40,733 bases of DNA from an uncultured Chloroflexota bacterium (GCA_903864435.1 CAIPFY010000381.1:1-40733); one strand, 5' to 3'; counted from the stretch's first letter, positions 7,080 to 16,000 are shown. Notes: a model not told the origin generated them from the sequence alone. Translations and numbers: made by a program.

Positions 7080-9788
7080 ATGGCGCAACATTATCAGGCG
7101 ACGCTGGTCAGCCATACCCACTGGGATCGGGCGTGGTACTGTACTTTCCAGGAATTTCGTATCCGCCTTGTTCGGCTGGTAGATAATTTATTGAGGATTT
7201 TGAAGGAAAACCCGGATTTTCATTATTTCATGCTCGATGGGCAGATGAGTGTGATCGAGGATTACCTCGAAGTGAGGCCGGAGAATGCGGCAGAGTTGCA
7301 GGCGTTGTGCCGCAGCGGGCGGATTCAGGTCGGCCCGTGGTTCGTGCTGGCGGATGAATTTCTGGTCAGCCCGGAGTCGCTCATCCGCAATTTGCGCTTG
7401 GGCCACCGCATGGGCGAAGCCTTCGGCGGGGTCGAGAAGATCGGCTATGTCCCGGACGGATTCGGACATATTGCCCAATTGCCGCAGATTTTGCGCGGGT
7501 TTGGGATTGATAATGCGTTCTTCTGGCGCGGAATGGGCAAAGAAGGGGATCGGTTGGGCACGGAGTTCATGTGGAAGGGGATCGGCGGCGAGGCCGTCAC
7601 CACCATTCTTATGCCGTGGGGCTATCACAACGTCACCAATCTGGGGTACGGGATTCACTGGGGCGATGTCTCGCAGATGATCTTCAACCCGGTGCTGGCA
7701 CAGGAGAAGATCGAACGCGCCATCAACAAACTGACCCCGATGGCGAACACCGATGGTCTTTTGCTCATGAACGGGATTGACCACGCCGAACCGGAGGCGC
7801 TCATCCCGCAGATCATCGCCCACGCGAACGACGAACTGGAAAACGCCACCGTGAAACATGGCCGCCTGCGCGATCATCTGGCGCGGGTTCGCGGGTCTGG
7901 CAAGGCGCTGGAACTGTTTGAAGGCGAGTTCCGATGGGGACGCTACAGCGAGATTTTGCAGGGCGTGTATTCGACGCGCATTCATCTGAAACAGGCCAAC
8001 CACAAGGGTGAAGTGCTGCTGGAACGCTATATGGAGCCGTTGAGTGCGATGGCGTGGCTCTCTGGCGCGGCAGTGCCGGAAGGTGTTCCGAGCTTGGCGG
8101 ATGTGGCGTGGCACTGGCTGATGCTGAATCATCCGCATGATGATATTTACGGCAGCGGCATTGATGAAGTGCATCACGAGATGGATTACCGCTTCAGCCA
8201 GTCCCGGCAGATTGGCGAGGCACTGGTGCGCGACAGCCTGCGCTGGTTGGCGCGGGAGGTGGATTACACCGGACAGACCGGGATACCGATTATCGTCTAT
8301 AACGCGCTGGGCTGGGGGCGCAGTGAAGTGGCGCAGGCCGAAGTGGATTTTGAATTTGACGACTCGCTGGCGGACAGCTTCCAGATTGTGGATGCGAAGG
8401 GCGCGGTGGTGCCGCATCAGGTGGTGCGGGATGAGCAGGTGTTCTGGATGGAAGTGCTGAAGCCGAACCGCAAGCGCCGTGTTCAGGTGTTGCTACCCGT
8501 GCGCGTTCCGGCCTGCGGCTATACCACGTTGTATGTGCAACCGCGTTCGGGGGCATCTCCGGCGGCAGGGCTGACGGTCAGCGAACGGCAGGCGGAGAAT
8601 GCGTTCCTGAAGTTGAGCGTGGCGGACGACGGCGGCTTGACGGTGGTGGACAAATCTACTGGCAAGACTTACAGCCAGTTGAATCATTTCTTTGATGTTG
8701 AGGACACGGGCGACGAGTATACCTATTGCCCGTTGCAGCATAATAGCCAACCCGTGAGTACCATCGGGCAGGCGGCCAGCATCACCTGCGTCGAAAGCGG
8801 CCCGCTACGCGCCCTGTATCGGATTGAGCGCGTGCTGCCCATCCCTTCGGGGCTGACGGCAGACCGCCAGATGCGTGCCGGGGATACCGTGCCGCTGCCT
8901 ATCATCTCCGAGGTGGCGGTGTTTGCCGATCAACCCGGTGTGTATATCCGCACGACCATTCACAACGCGGCGCATGACCACAAACTGACGGTGAATTTCC
9001 CCAGTGGCGTACAGGCGGCGCAGGCTTATGTGGACGAGTCGTTCATGGTGGCGGAGCGCGACTTGCAACTGCCGGACTCGACGGGGTGGGTGGAAGACCC
9101 GACGGCGTTGATGCACCAGCGCACCTTCACCGATTTGAGCAACGATGGTGCCGGTTTGGCGGTGCTGAATCGGGGGCTGCCTTCGGTGGAAGTATATCAG
9201 GATGGCACGATTGCGCTGACGCTGCTGCGCTGCGTGGGCTGGCTGTCGCGGGATGATCTGTGGGTGCGGCGCATCGCGGCGGGGCCACTGGTTCCCACGC
9301 CGGGCGCACAGTGCCTCGGAGATTACGAGTATGAGTACGCCATTCTGCCCCATGCCGGCGGTTGGCAGCAGGTGTACGCGCAGGCGCACAACTACAATGC
9401 CCCGTTGTTCGCCCGCCGTGCGGATACGCACCCCGGCCTCGAACTGCACGAGATGAACATCACCCGTGATGATCCGGCGAAGGTGACGAAAGCCCCATGG
9501 CCGCGTGGCGGCAAGCTGGCCGATCACTTTAGCTTTGTGACGCTTGACGCGCCGGAACTGACGCTCAGTGCCGCCTACCGCAGTGGGGAGCATCTGTTCG
9601 TGCGCTGCTACAACGTGACGCGCCAGCCGGTGCGGAGCGTGGTGACGTTCGGGTTGCCCGTACAGCAGGTGGAACGCGCCCTGATGAACGAGGAGGGTCT
9701 GGAGGTGCTGCCGCTTCAGAATGGCAAGTCTGTGGTGATCGAAGTGATGGGGGGGGAGGTGTATACACTGAAGATCAGTCCCGTTTGA
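7080..9788 (+). CDS. Alpha-mannosidase, glycoside hydrolase family 38
   Basis: A 902-residue GH38 enzyme without signal peptide, so it acts in the cytoplasm on imported mannosides. The N-terminal catalytic domain has the zinc-binding SHTHWDRAW motif (His14, Asp16), the nucleophile region YVPDGFGH with Asp126, and the HPHDD motif (His353, Asp354) that supplies a further zinc ligand. A helical middle domain and a long beta-sandwich C-terminal half (about 400-902) follow, as in bacterial mannosylglycerate- or oligosaccharide-cleaving members. The ATG at 7080 has AAGGA 8 bases upstream. It is the first gene of the rightward cluster and diverges from the sugar importer. GH38 retains anomeric configuration; substrate linkage and aglycone cannot be read from sequence. 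Confidence 0.93.
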   Translation: MAQHYQATLVSHTHWDRAWYCTFQEFRIRLVRLVDNLLRILKENPDFHYFMLDGQMSVIEDYLEVRPENAAELQALCRSGRIQVGPWFVLADEFLVSPESLIRNLRLGHRMGEAFGGVEKIGYVPDGFGHIAQLPQILRGFGIDNAFFWRGMGKEGDRLGTEFMWKGIGGEAVTTILMPWGYHNVTNLGYGIHWGDVSQMIFNPVLAQEKIERAINKLTPMANTDGLLLMNGIDHAEPEALIPQIIAHANDELENATVKHGRLRDHLARVRGSGKALELFEGEFRWGRYSEILQGVYSTRIHLKQANHKGEVLLERYMEPLSAMAWLSGAAVPEGVPSLADVAWHWLMLNHPHDDIYGSGIDEVHHEMDYRFSQSRQIGEALVRDSLRWLAREVDYTGQTGIPIIVYNALGWGRSEVAQAEVDFEFDDSLADSFQIVDAKGAVVPHQVVRDEQVFWMEVLKPNRKRRVQVLLPVRVPACGYTTLYVQPRSGASPAAGLTVSERQAENAFLKLSVADDGGLTVVDKSTGKTYSQLNHFFDVEDTGDEYTYCPLQHNSQPVSTIGQAASITCVESGPLRALYRIERVLPIPSGLTADRQMRAGDTVPLPIISEVAVFADQPGVYIRTTIHNAAHDHKLTVNFPSGVQAAQAYVDESFMVAERDLQLPDSTGWVEDPTALMHQRTFTDLSNDGAGLAVLNRGLPSVEVYQDGTIALTLLRCVGWLSRDDLWVRRIAAGPLVPTPGAQCLGDYEYEYAILPHAGGWQQVYAQAHNYNAPLFARRADTHPGLELHEMNITRDDPAKVTKAPWPRGGKLADHFSFVTLDAPELTLSAAYRSGEHLFVRCYNVTRQPVRSVVTFGLPVQQVERALMNEEGLEVLPLQNGKSVVIEVMGGEVYTLKISPV

Positions 9789-9825
9789 CAAAATGTACAT
9801 TTGTAAGTAGTCTAACGTCTATACC
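9784..9825 (+). promoter_or_regulatory. Regulatory region before the GntR/LacI-type regulator, with operator site 2
   Basis: TTGACA (9785-9790) overlaps the mannosidase stop. It is followed by the perfect 12-bp palindrome AAATGTACATTT (9791-9802) and then by GTCTATACC (9817-9825), the inverted copy of the GGTATAGAC core at 7009-7017. The -10 box is unclear. The palindrome recalls AraR-type operators in its TGTACA centre. The layout fits autoregulation by the regulator encoded just downstream, as a guess from position. Confidence 0.45.
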
Positions 9826-9853
9826 TTTTTGAGTTGGACTGGACAAGTTGTAA

Positions 9854-10948
9854 ATGCTGGATCGAAGTTCAAATGCGCCCCATCTGCACATGCAGGTGGC
9901 AGGGATGTTGAAAGATCGTATTCGGAGTGGTATCTGGCCGGATAGAACGGCTATCCCTTCCGAGAAAGAACTGTGTGCAGAGTTTGATGTGGCGCGGGGG
10001 ACTATCCGGCAGGCGCTGCAAACGCTGGAGAGCGAGGGCTATCTCATCCGCGAACAAGGGCGGGGGACGTTCGTTCATCTGGCGGAAGTGAATCAGGTGG
10101 CGCTGCGATCCAAGCGGTTGGCATTTGTCGTGCCTTACGTGCGCGACTCGTCCATTCCGACCATGCTGGTCGGGTTTCAGCAGGTGGCGGAAGAAGCGGG
10201 TTTCTCGGTGATCTTCAATCATGTGAATAACGATCAGTCGCAGCAAGAACGCGCTATCGTCAAGCTGATTGATGAGCATATCGCCGGAATCGGCTTGTAT
10301 CCGGTCAGTTCTGAAGAAATTTCGCTGGTTGAACGGCTGAAAGAGTCGGGTTTTCCGATTGTGCTGATTGACCGCTATTTGCGCAGTCTATCCACCGATT
10401 ATGTGATGACCGACCATTTCAGCGGGATTATCCGAGGGACGCAGTATCTACTCGATCTGGGTCATCGGCGTGTCGGGTTTGTGACGTGGCTTTCGCCCGC
10501 CGTCAGCATGGAACACCGATTTCTGGGCTACCGGCAGGCTTTGAGCGAACGACAAATCCCTTTCGATGAACGGTTGGTGTGCCGTGTGGAAGGTTATCCG
10601 GTGATTGATCTGACCCCGTTGCAGCAGTATCTCTCCGGTGAAGATCGCCCATCGGCGATTGTCGCCGCCAACGATCAGATCGCCATCGGGCTGTACCGGG
10701 CGGCGGCGAGTTTGTCGCTGCGAATCCCGGAAGATTTGTCCATCATCGGGTTTGATAATCTGGATGTTTCATCGCATCTCGACCCGCCGCTGACGACGAT
10801 TGCACAGCCGTTCCTCACCATCGGGCAGGTTGCTGCCAACTGTCTGCTGCGCCGGATTAGGGGCGAACAGAGTTATTACGAGCAAGTCACGCTGCAACCG
10901 GAACTGGTTATCCGTGATTCGTGTAGGGCGTTCCGGCTGAATGGCTGA
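9854..10948 (+). CDS. GntR-family regulator with LacI-type sugar-sensing domain (AraR-like)
   Basis: A 364-residue transcription factor. Residues 1-72 form a GntR winged helix (IPSEKELCAEFDVARGTIRQ as recognition region, then YLIREQGRGTFV as wing). Residues about 86-360 are a periplasmic-binding-protein-like effector domain as in LacI/GalR proteins (GHRRVGFVTW, AANDQIAIGLYRAA, LSIIGFDNLD, PPLTTIAQP). This fusion is the AraR architecture, normally a sugar-responsive repressor. It sits between the mannosidase and the methyltransferase genes, and GGTATAGAC sites lie before it and in the importer/mannosidase gap, so I infer that it controls these genes in response to mannose or a mannoside. The start ATG has only a weak ribosome-binding site. 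Confidence 0.9.
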   Translation: MLDRSSNAPHLHMQVAGMLKDRIRSGIWPDRTAIPSEKELCAEFDVARGTIRQALQTLESEGYLIREQGRGTFVHLAEVNQVALRSKRLAFVVPYVRDSSIPTMLVGFQQVAEEAGFSVIFNHVNNDQSQQERAIVKLIDEHIAGIGLYPVSSEEISLVERLKESGFPIVLIDRYLRSLSTDYVMTDHFSGIIRGTQYLLDLGHRRVGFVTWLSPAVSMEHRFLGYRQALSERQIPFDERLVCRVEGYPVIDLTPLQQYLSGEDRPSAIVAANDQIAIGLYRAAASLSLRIPEDLSIIGFDNLDVSSHLDPPLTTIAQPFLTIGQVAANCLLRRIRGEQSYYEQVTLQPELVIRDSCRAFRLNG

Positions 10949-11047
10949 AGCAGATCGCCAGCGCCTTGTATGCTGGAGTTGCTCATCAGGATACGTTAGG
11001 ATGCGTTTCATGCGTGGTCAATTAAGTGCCGTCAAGGAGTCTTGAGC

Positions 11048-11683
11048 ATGACGATTATTGATGAACTGCGGGAAGGCGTTATTCAGGGGCAGGCGAATGT
11101 TGCTCTTGAGAAGGTGAAAAAGGCGCTGGAAGAAGGTTATGCCGCTGATGTGATCCTGAATGAAGGACTCATCAGCGCTATGAGCAATGTCGGGCAGATG
11201 TATGAGGACGGAGTGGTATTCGTTCCCGAAATGCTGATCGCTGCCCGTGCGATGGATAAGGCGCTGCAAATTCTGCGCCCCTATCTGGTGGCTCAGGGCG
11301 TGAAACCGGTGGGCAAGGTGGCGATTGGGACGGTGAAGGGCGACCTGCACGACATCGGCAAGAAGTTGGTGGCGATGATGCTGGAAGGCTCCGGTTTCGA
11401 GATTATTGATCTGGGGATTGATGCGCCGCCAGAGAAGTTTGTGGATGCGGTGCAGAACAAGGGCGCGGATGTGGTGGCGCTCTCGGCGCTGCTCACCACC
11501 ACCATGCCGAACATGAAAACGGTGGTGGATGCCTTGAAACAGGCCGGTGTGCGTGACAAGGTGCGGATTATCATCGGCGGCGCGCCTGTGAATCAGGCGT
11601 ATGCCGACCAGATTGGTGCGGATGGCTACGCGCCAGACGCATCGAGCGCCGTCCGCAAAGTCCGCGAGATGTTGGGCGTATAG
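11048..11683 (+). CDS. Corrinoid protein of a methyltransferase system (MtaC/MtbC-like)
   Basis: A 211-residue cobamide carrier. An N-terminal helical cap (about 1-85) is followed by a Rossmann B12-binding domain with the base-off motif DLHDIG (Asp99, His101, Gly104), then LSALLTTTMPNM and IIGGAPVN. His101 would be the lower axial cobalt ligand. It receives a methyl group from a substrate-specific methyltransferase and passes it to an acceptor enzyme. The ATG at 11048 has AAGGAG 8 bases upstream, which rules out the in-frame TTG at 11042. It lies 99 bp after the regulator and 22 bp before the MtaB-like gene, its most probable donor partner. Family members serve methanol, methylamines, betaines or aryl methyl ethers; the adjacent MtaB points to methanol. 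Confidence 0.92.
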   Translation: MTIIDELREGVIQGQANVALEKVKKALEEGYAADVILNEGLISAMSNVGQMYEDGVVFVPEMLIAARAMDKALQILRPYLVAQGVKPVGKVAIGTVKGDLHDIGKKLVAMMLEGSGFEIIDLGIDAPPEKFVDAVQNKGADVVALSALLTTTMPNMKTVVDALKQAGVRDKVRIIIGGAPVNQAYADQIGADGYAPDASSAVRKVREMLGV

Positions 11684-11705
11684 CGCCAGATCAGGCAAAA
11701 CTCAC

Positions 11706-13088
11706 ATGGAGATTTATAAGCATCTGGCGGTCAAAGACCCGGATGATTTGATCTTTGGTCATTCCCCGCGCCCGTTGACTCTGCCGAACGGGTTGGTGAT
11801 CGGCGGCGGGTTGGTGTATCCCGAACTGAATTTCACCCTCCCGCCGATGTCCATCAGCGCCGAGACGATGCCCGAAATTCGCGAACAGTACCGTCAGATC
11901 ATCGAGAGCGCCTGTGCTAGGGCGGTTGATCTGTACGTGCCGGGGCTGGTGGTCGAATTTGAACTGCTGCCCGAAATGACCCGCACACCGGAATGGGGCG
12001 CGGAAATCACGGCTATCCTGCGCGACTGTCTGGATCGGTTTGCACAGCGTGACGGCCTGAAAAGTGCTTTGCGCGTCACGCCCAACGACATCCGCGAGTT
12101 TGAGCGTCCGCCCCGGATGCGCAGCGGTGGCCTGTGGGACGATATGATTCGCAGTTTTGAGTTGTGCGCGCAGGCCGGTGCGGATTTGCTGTCTATCGAG
12201 TCGACGGGCGGCAAGGAAATCCATGATGACGCGATCTTGTACGCCGATCTGCCGACGGTAGCGTATGCGCTGGGGGTGCTGGGCGCACGCGATATGACCT
12301 TCCTGTGGGACATGATCGTGCGCGTGGGGCTGAAGAATGGCGCTATTCCGGCGGGCGATACGGCTTGCGGCTTTGCCAATACGGCGATGGTGCTGGCGGA
12401 AATCCGGCATATCCCGCGTGTGTGGGCGGCGTTGATTCGCGTGATGAGCGTGGCGCGTAGCCTTGTGGCGTTCGAGCGCGGCGCGGTTGGCCCCGGCAAA
12501 GACTGCGCGTATGAAGGGCCGTACATCAAGGCCATCACGGGGTATCCGATTGCGATGGAAGGGGCGGAGGCGGCTGTCGCGCATTCGTCTCCCATCGGCA
12601 ATATCGCCAAAGCCACCGCCGATCTGTGGAGCAACGAGTCTGTGCAGAATGTTCGGTTGCTGGGCGGCGCTGCTCCCACCGTTTCGCTGGAACAACTGGC
12701 TTACGCTGCGCGGCTGATGAACACGGCGACGGAAGCCGGCCCGCATACTGCGCTCATGCTGCGTAACCTGTTCGTGGCTTCCGATACGACTTATGACCCG
12801 CAGGCGTATGTGCTGCGCCCGGATGTGGTCATTGACCTTTCGCGGGAGATCATCGCAGAGGAGACGGCCTACGGGCGGGTGCGGCGGGCGGCGCTGGCGA
12901 CGGCGCAATGCTTGCGGAAAGCGCATCATGACGGGTTGTGTCCGCTGTCGCCCCAAGAGGTGAACTGGCTGGATCGGCTGTCGAAGCAGGCGGACACGCT
13001 GCCGGAGGCCGAAGAAGCCTTGATCGAGCAGATGAAAGATCAAATTGACCCGGAGAAGATTCGCCAAGACCAGTACGGTCTGACGTAA
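11706..13088 (+). CDS. mtaB: Methanol:corrinoid methyltransferase, MtaB-like
   Basis: Zinc enzyme of 460 residues, the size of Methanosarcina MtaB. The three ligands known from that enzyme (Glu164, Cys220, Cys269) have counterparts at nearly the same positions: Glu165 in SIESTGGKEI, Cys221 in GDTACGFANTA and Cys267 in PGKDCAYEGPYIKAI. MtaB transfers the methyl of methanol to Co(I) of its corrinoid protein. The ATG at 11706 is supported by where homology to MtaB starts; the frame is open further upstream but only into the corrinoid gene. Placed between the corrinoid protein and the activator, it completes a methyl-transfer module. Conservation around the zinc makes methanol the most likely substrate; another small methoxy compound is possible. 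Confidence 0.9.
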   Translation: MEIYKHLAVKDPDDLIFGHSPRPLTLPNGLVIGGGLVYPELNFTLPPMSISAETMPEIREQYRQIIESACARAVDLYVPGLVVEFELLPEMTRTPEWGAEITAILRDCLDRFAQRDGLKSALRVTPNDIREFERPPRMRSGGLWDDMIRSFELCAQAGADLLSIESTGGKEIHDDAILYADLPTVAYALGVLGARDMTFLWDMIVRVGLKNGAIPAGDTACGFANTAMVLAEIRHIPRVWAALIRVMSVARSLVAFERGAVGPGKDCAYEGPYIKAITGYPIAMEGAEAAVAHSSPIGNIAKATADLWSNESVQNVRLLGGAAPTVSLEQLAYAARLMNTATEAGPHTALMLRNLFVASDTTYDPQAYVLRPDVVIDLSREIIAEETAYGRVRRAALATAQCLRKAHHDGLCPLSPQEVNWLDRLSKQADTLPEAEEALIEQMKDQIDPEKIRQDQYGLT

Positions 13089-13102
13089 GGGCAATTTAGA
13101 GG

Positions 13103-14956
13103 ATGGCAGGCACGATGAACGAACCCGCACATCGCCTGATTTTGATGCCCTCTGGACGGCAGGGGCAAATCGCACATGGGACGACGCTGCTGGAAGCATC
13201 CCGTTCGTTGGGAGTGGAACTGGAGGCGATCTGCGGCGGCAGGCAGACGTGCGGGAAATGCTTGGTGCATCCCGAACAGGGTGAGTTCTTAAAGCACGGG
13301 ATTCGCTCGGATGCCGATCATCTCAGCCCGCCGCAGGCCGATGAGCAAGCCTACGCCGCCGCGCATGGTCTGGATGTGCGCCAAGCGCGGATGGCTTGCG
13401 CGGCTCAGGTGATGGGGGATGTGCTGGTTCAGATACCTGATACCAGCCTCGCCCGTAAGCAGGCCATCCGTAAAGCGGCCGGCGATGTGCTGATCGAGGT
13501 AGCGCCTGCCGTCCGGTTGGTGTATGTGGAAGTGCAACCGCCTGCGCTGGGGTCGGCGGGCGATTGGGAGCGGGTGCAAGCGGCGCTTCAGGAGCAGCAC
13601 GGTTTGAGTGGGCTGCACATCGAACTGCCGCTGCTGCACAGCCTTCAGCGAACGCTGCGCGAAGGGCAGTGGAAGCTCACACTCACGCTCTGGCGCGATC
13701 AACAGGTGATTCGCATTGCGCCCGGTTATGAAGAGAGTTTGTACGGGCTGGCGGTGGATATTGGCACGACGACGGTGGTGGCGCATCTGTGCGATTTGCG
13801 TACCGGTGCGGTGCTGGCGACGCGGGCGGAGATGAACCCGCAGGTTCGCTATGGCGAGGATGTGATGAGCCGCGTTTCGTATGGGGTGAGTGAGGCGGGC
13901 GGGGTCGCCCGGATGCACCATGCGATTGTGAAGGCGCTGCATGATCTGGCGCTGGCCGCCGCGCAGGACGCGCAGATCGCGCCGGAGGACATCACCGATG
14001 TGGTACTGGTGGGCAATACGGTGATGCACCATCTCGCGCTCGGAATTGATCCGGTGGAACTGGGGCATGTGCCGTTCGCGCTGGCGACGGGCGAGGCACT
14101 GGATTTGAAAGCGCGTGATCTGGGATTAAAAGGAGTTGCGCCTTTGGCGCAGGTTCATGTACTGCCGTGTATTGCGGGGTATGTGGGCGCGGACGCGGTG
14201 GCGGTACTGCTCTCCGAGTATTCGCTGCTGGATGCAGATGGAGCGACGCTGATTATTGATGTGGGGACGAATGCCGAGATTCTGCTGATGGCGGGGGAGC
14301 GTATTCTGGCGGCCTCCAGCCCGACGGGGCCGGCGTTCGAGGGCGCGCAGATCAAGCACGGGCAGCGGGCGGCTACCGGCGCGATTGAACGCTTCCGCAT
14401 TGACCGGAAAACGGGGGCAGTGCGCTATCAGGTGATCGGTGATTCGCGCTGGAGCGATGCGCTGCCGACGGGGGGAACGCTGGTTACGACGGGCATTTGC
14501 GGGTCGGGCATTATCGAGATTGTGGCGGAACTGTTTTCCGTTGGCGTGATTTCGGCTACCGGACGGCTACCGCCGAATGCCAACCATGCGCGGGTGCGGG
14601 CGGCGGGGGTATCCGGCGAATTTGTGGTTGCCACTGCCGACGAGAGTGCGACGGGCAGCGAAATTGTGGTCACGCAGCAGGATATTCGTGCGATTCAACT
14701 GGCGAAGTCGGCGCTATACGCGGGGGTGCGCCTGCTGATGGATCACATGGGCGTGAGTCGGGTGGATCACATCAAACTGGCGGGGGCGTTCGGCAGTTAC
14801 ATTGACCCGCGCTTTGCGATGGCGATTGGTCTGATTCCTGATTGCGACCTGAGTCGGGTGGTTTCGGTGGGCAACGCAGCCGGGGGATGGCGCTCGAATC
14901 GCGCTGCTCAATCGGGAGCAGCGGCAGGAGGCGGAACGGTTGGCGCGGCGTGCTGA
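13103..14956 (+). CDS. Reductive activator of corrinoid proteins (RACE), C-terminus frameshifted
   Basis: As read, 617 residues. An N-terminal plant-type [2Fe-2S] ferredoxin domain has Cys44, Cys50, Cys53 and Cys99. A linker follows, then a DUF4445/ASKHA ATPase-like domain from about 215 (VDIGTTTVVAHL, VLVGNTVMHHLALG, LIIDVGTNAEI, TGICGSGIIEI). Such proteins use ATP to reduce inactive Co(II) to Co(I) in corrinoid proteins, here presumably the MtaC-like protein. The last residues (WRSNRAAQSGAAAGGG...) are unlike any relative: after VGNAAG the family continues GDGARIALLN, which is present in the +1 frame and runs to 15092. One extra G in the G5 run at 14882-14886 explains it. ATG 13103 or 13115 may be the start, as the GAGG touches the first. 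Confidence 0.88.
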   Translation: MAGTMNEPAHRLILMPSGRQGQIAHGTTLLEASRSLGVELEAICGGRQTCGKCLVHPEQGEFLKHGIRSDADHLSPPQADEQAYAAAHGLDVRQARMACAAQVMGDVLVQIPDTSLARKQAIRKAAGDVLIEVAPAVRLVYVEVQPPALGSAGDWERVQAALQEQHGLSGLHIELPLLHSLQRTLREGQWKLTLTLWRDQQVIRIAPGYEESLYGLAVDIGTTTVVAHLCDLRTGAVLATRAEMNPQVRYGEDVMSRVSYGVSEAGGVARMHHAIVKALHDLALAAAQDAQIAPEDITDVVLVGNTVMHHLALGIDPVELGHVPFALATGEALDLKARDLGLKGVAPLAQVHVLPCIAGYVGADAVAVLLSEYSLLDADGATLIIDVGTNAEILLMAGERILAASSPTGPAFEGAQIKHGQRAATGAIERFRIDRKTGAVRYQVIGDSRWSDALPTGGTLVTTGICGSGIIEIVAELFSVGVISATGRLPPNANHARVRAAGVSGEFVVATADESATGSEIVVTQQDIRAIQLAKSALYAGVRLLMDHMGVSRVDHIKLAGAFGSYIDPRFAMAIGLIPDCDLSRVVSVGNAAGGWRSNRAAQSGAAAGGGTVGAAC

Positions 14957-15092
14957 ATATGTGGAAACGGCTGCCCACCCCCGCTTTCACGAGTATTATG
15001 TTGATGCCATGACTTTCCCTCATGCCAGCGATTCATTCCCTCATTTTGAGCAGTTTCAGGCTGACCTTTCTGAATCAGGAACTGGATATTAA
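14886..15092 (+). other. Out-of-frame C-terminal coding segment of the RACE gene
   Basis: In the frame beginning GAT at 14886 the DNA encodes GDGARIALLNREQRQEAERL and onward to a TAA at 15090-15092. This is the usual tail of RACE proteins, including the ARRAEYVE and HPRFHEYYVDAM segments. Restoring it would give a protein of about 662 residues and leave only 9 bp before the next gene, matching the tight spacing elsewhere in the cluster. The cause may be an assembly error in a G-run, a real inactivating mutation or programmed slippage. Confidence 0.8.
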
Positions 15093-15101
15093 AGCGAGAA
15101 G

Positions 15102-15992
15102 ATGATGCGTACCTCATTAAGTCAACTGCTGGAATCCCATTCGGTCATCGTGGCGGATGGGGGGATGGGAACGATGTTGTTCGCGCTGGGGTTGCAGCGG
15201 GGCAGCGCACCGGAACTGTGGAATGTGGGACACCCGGATGCCGTCCGGTCTGTTCACAGCAGGTATATCGGCGCGGGCGCACAGATCATTCTGACGAACA
15301 CCTTTGGCGGAAGCCGTATTCGTTTGGCGATACATGGGCTGGAGGAACGGATGGCGGAGTTCAACCGCGCCGGGGCGCAACTGGCGGGGATGGAAGCGGA
15401 ACAGGCGGCGCATCCGGTGGTGGTGGCGGGTTCGATAGGCCCTTCAGGGCAGATGTTGACTCCGTTCGGCGATCTGGAATTTGAGGACGCGGTGCAGGTG
15501 TTCGCAGAGCAGGCGGCGGCGCTGGCGGAAGGCGGCGCGGATGTGCTGTGGATAGAAACCATGTCCGATTTACAGGAGGTTCATGCGGCGGTGGAAGGCT
15601 GCCGGCAGCGAGCGCCACAACTGCCGCTGGTGACGACCATGACCTTTGACACGCACGGGCGGACGATGATGGGCGTGAAGCCGGAGCAGGCCATCAAGAC
15701 ACTGAGCGATTACGGGGTGATTGCGCTGGGGGCGAACTGCGGCAACGGACCGGATGAACTGGAAGCGGTGATCGAGAAGATGCACCAGACGCAACCAGAG
15801 ACAGTGCTGGTGGCGAAGGCGAACGCTGGCATGCCGCGCATGGAAGGGGATACGCCGGTTTATGAGGCCACGCCGGATGTGATGGCGGAGTATGCGCTGC
15901 GCGTCCATAAACTGGGTGCGCGGATTATCGGTTCCTGCTGCGGCAGTACGCCCGACCATATTGCGGCTATCGCCAGCGCGCTGAAGGGTTAG
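15102..15992 (+). CDS. Stand-alone homocysteine S-methyltransferase-family protein
   Basis: A 296-residue protein with the TIM-barrel homocysteine-binding domain of MetH and betaine-homocysteine methyltransferases. Motifs are DGGMGTMLFALG (19-30), GAQIILTNTFGGSR (58-72), and the three zinc cysteines Cys213 (GANCG) and Cys279-Cys280 (IGSCCGSTPDHI), which activate the homocysteine thiol. There is no folate, B12 or reactivation domain. Lying in a row with a corrinoid protein, its methyl donor and its activator, it could take the methyl group from the separate corrinoid protein to make methionine or methylate another thiol. This is inference; the family also includes enzymes using S-methylmethionine or betaine. 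ATG 15102 or 15105 may be used. Confidence 0.88.
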   Translation: MMRTSLSQLLESHSVIVADGGMGTMLFALGLQRGSAPELWNVGHPDAVRSVHSRYIGAGAQIILTNTFGGSRIRLAIHGLEERMAEFNRAGAQLAGMEAEQAAHPVVVAGSIGPSGQMLTPFGDLEFEDAVQVFAEQAAALAEGGADVLWIETMSDLQEVHAAVEGCRQRAPQLPLVTTMTFDTHGRTMMGVKPEQAIKTLSDYGVIALGANCGNGPDELEAVIEKMHQTQPETVLVAKANAGMPRMEGDTPVYEATPDVMAEYALRVHKLGARIIGSCCGSTPDHIAAIASALKG

Positions 15993-16000
15993 GCGCGGCG

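Noticed and set aside
11601-11705. Upstream in-frame extension of the MtaB-like protein
   Set aside because: It lies within the corrinoid gene in another frame and has no MtaB similarity; ATG 11706 fits the family length.
12463-12717. Arg-rich overlapping ORFs inside mtaB, and similar long antisense ORFs in the mannosidase, MtaB and RACE genes
   Set aside because: They are shadow frames of GC-rich genes, with His/Arg/Pro-rich composition and no ribosome-binding sites.
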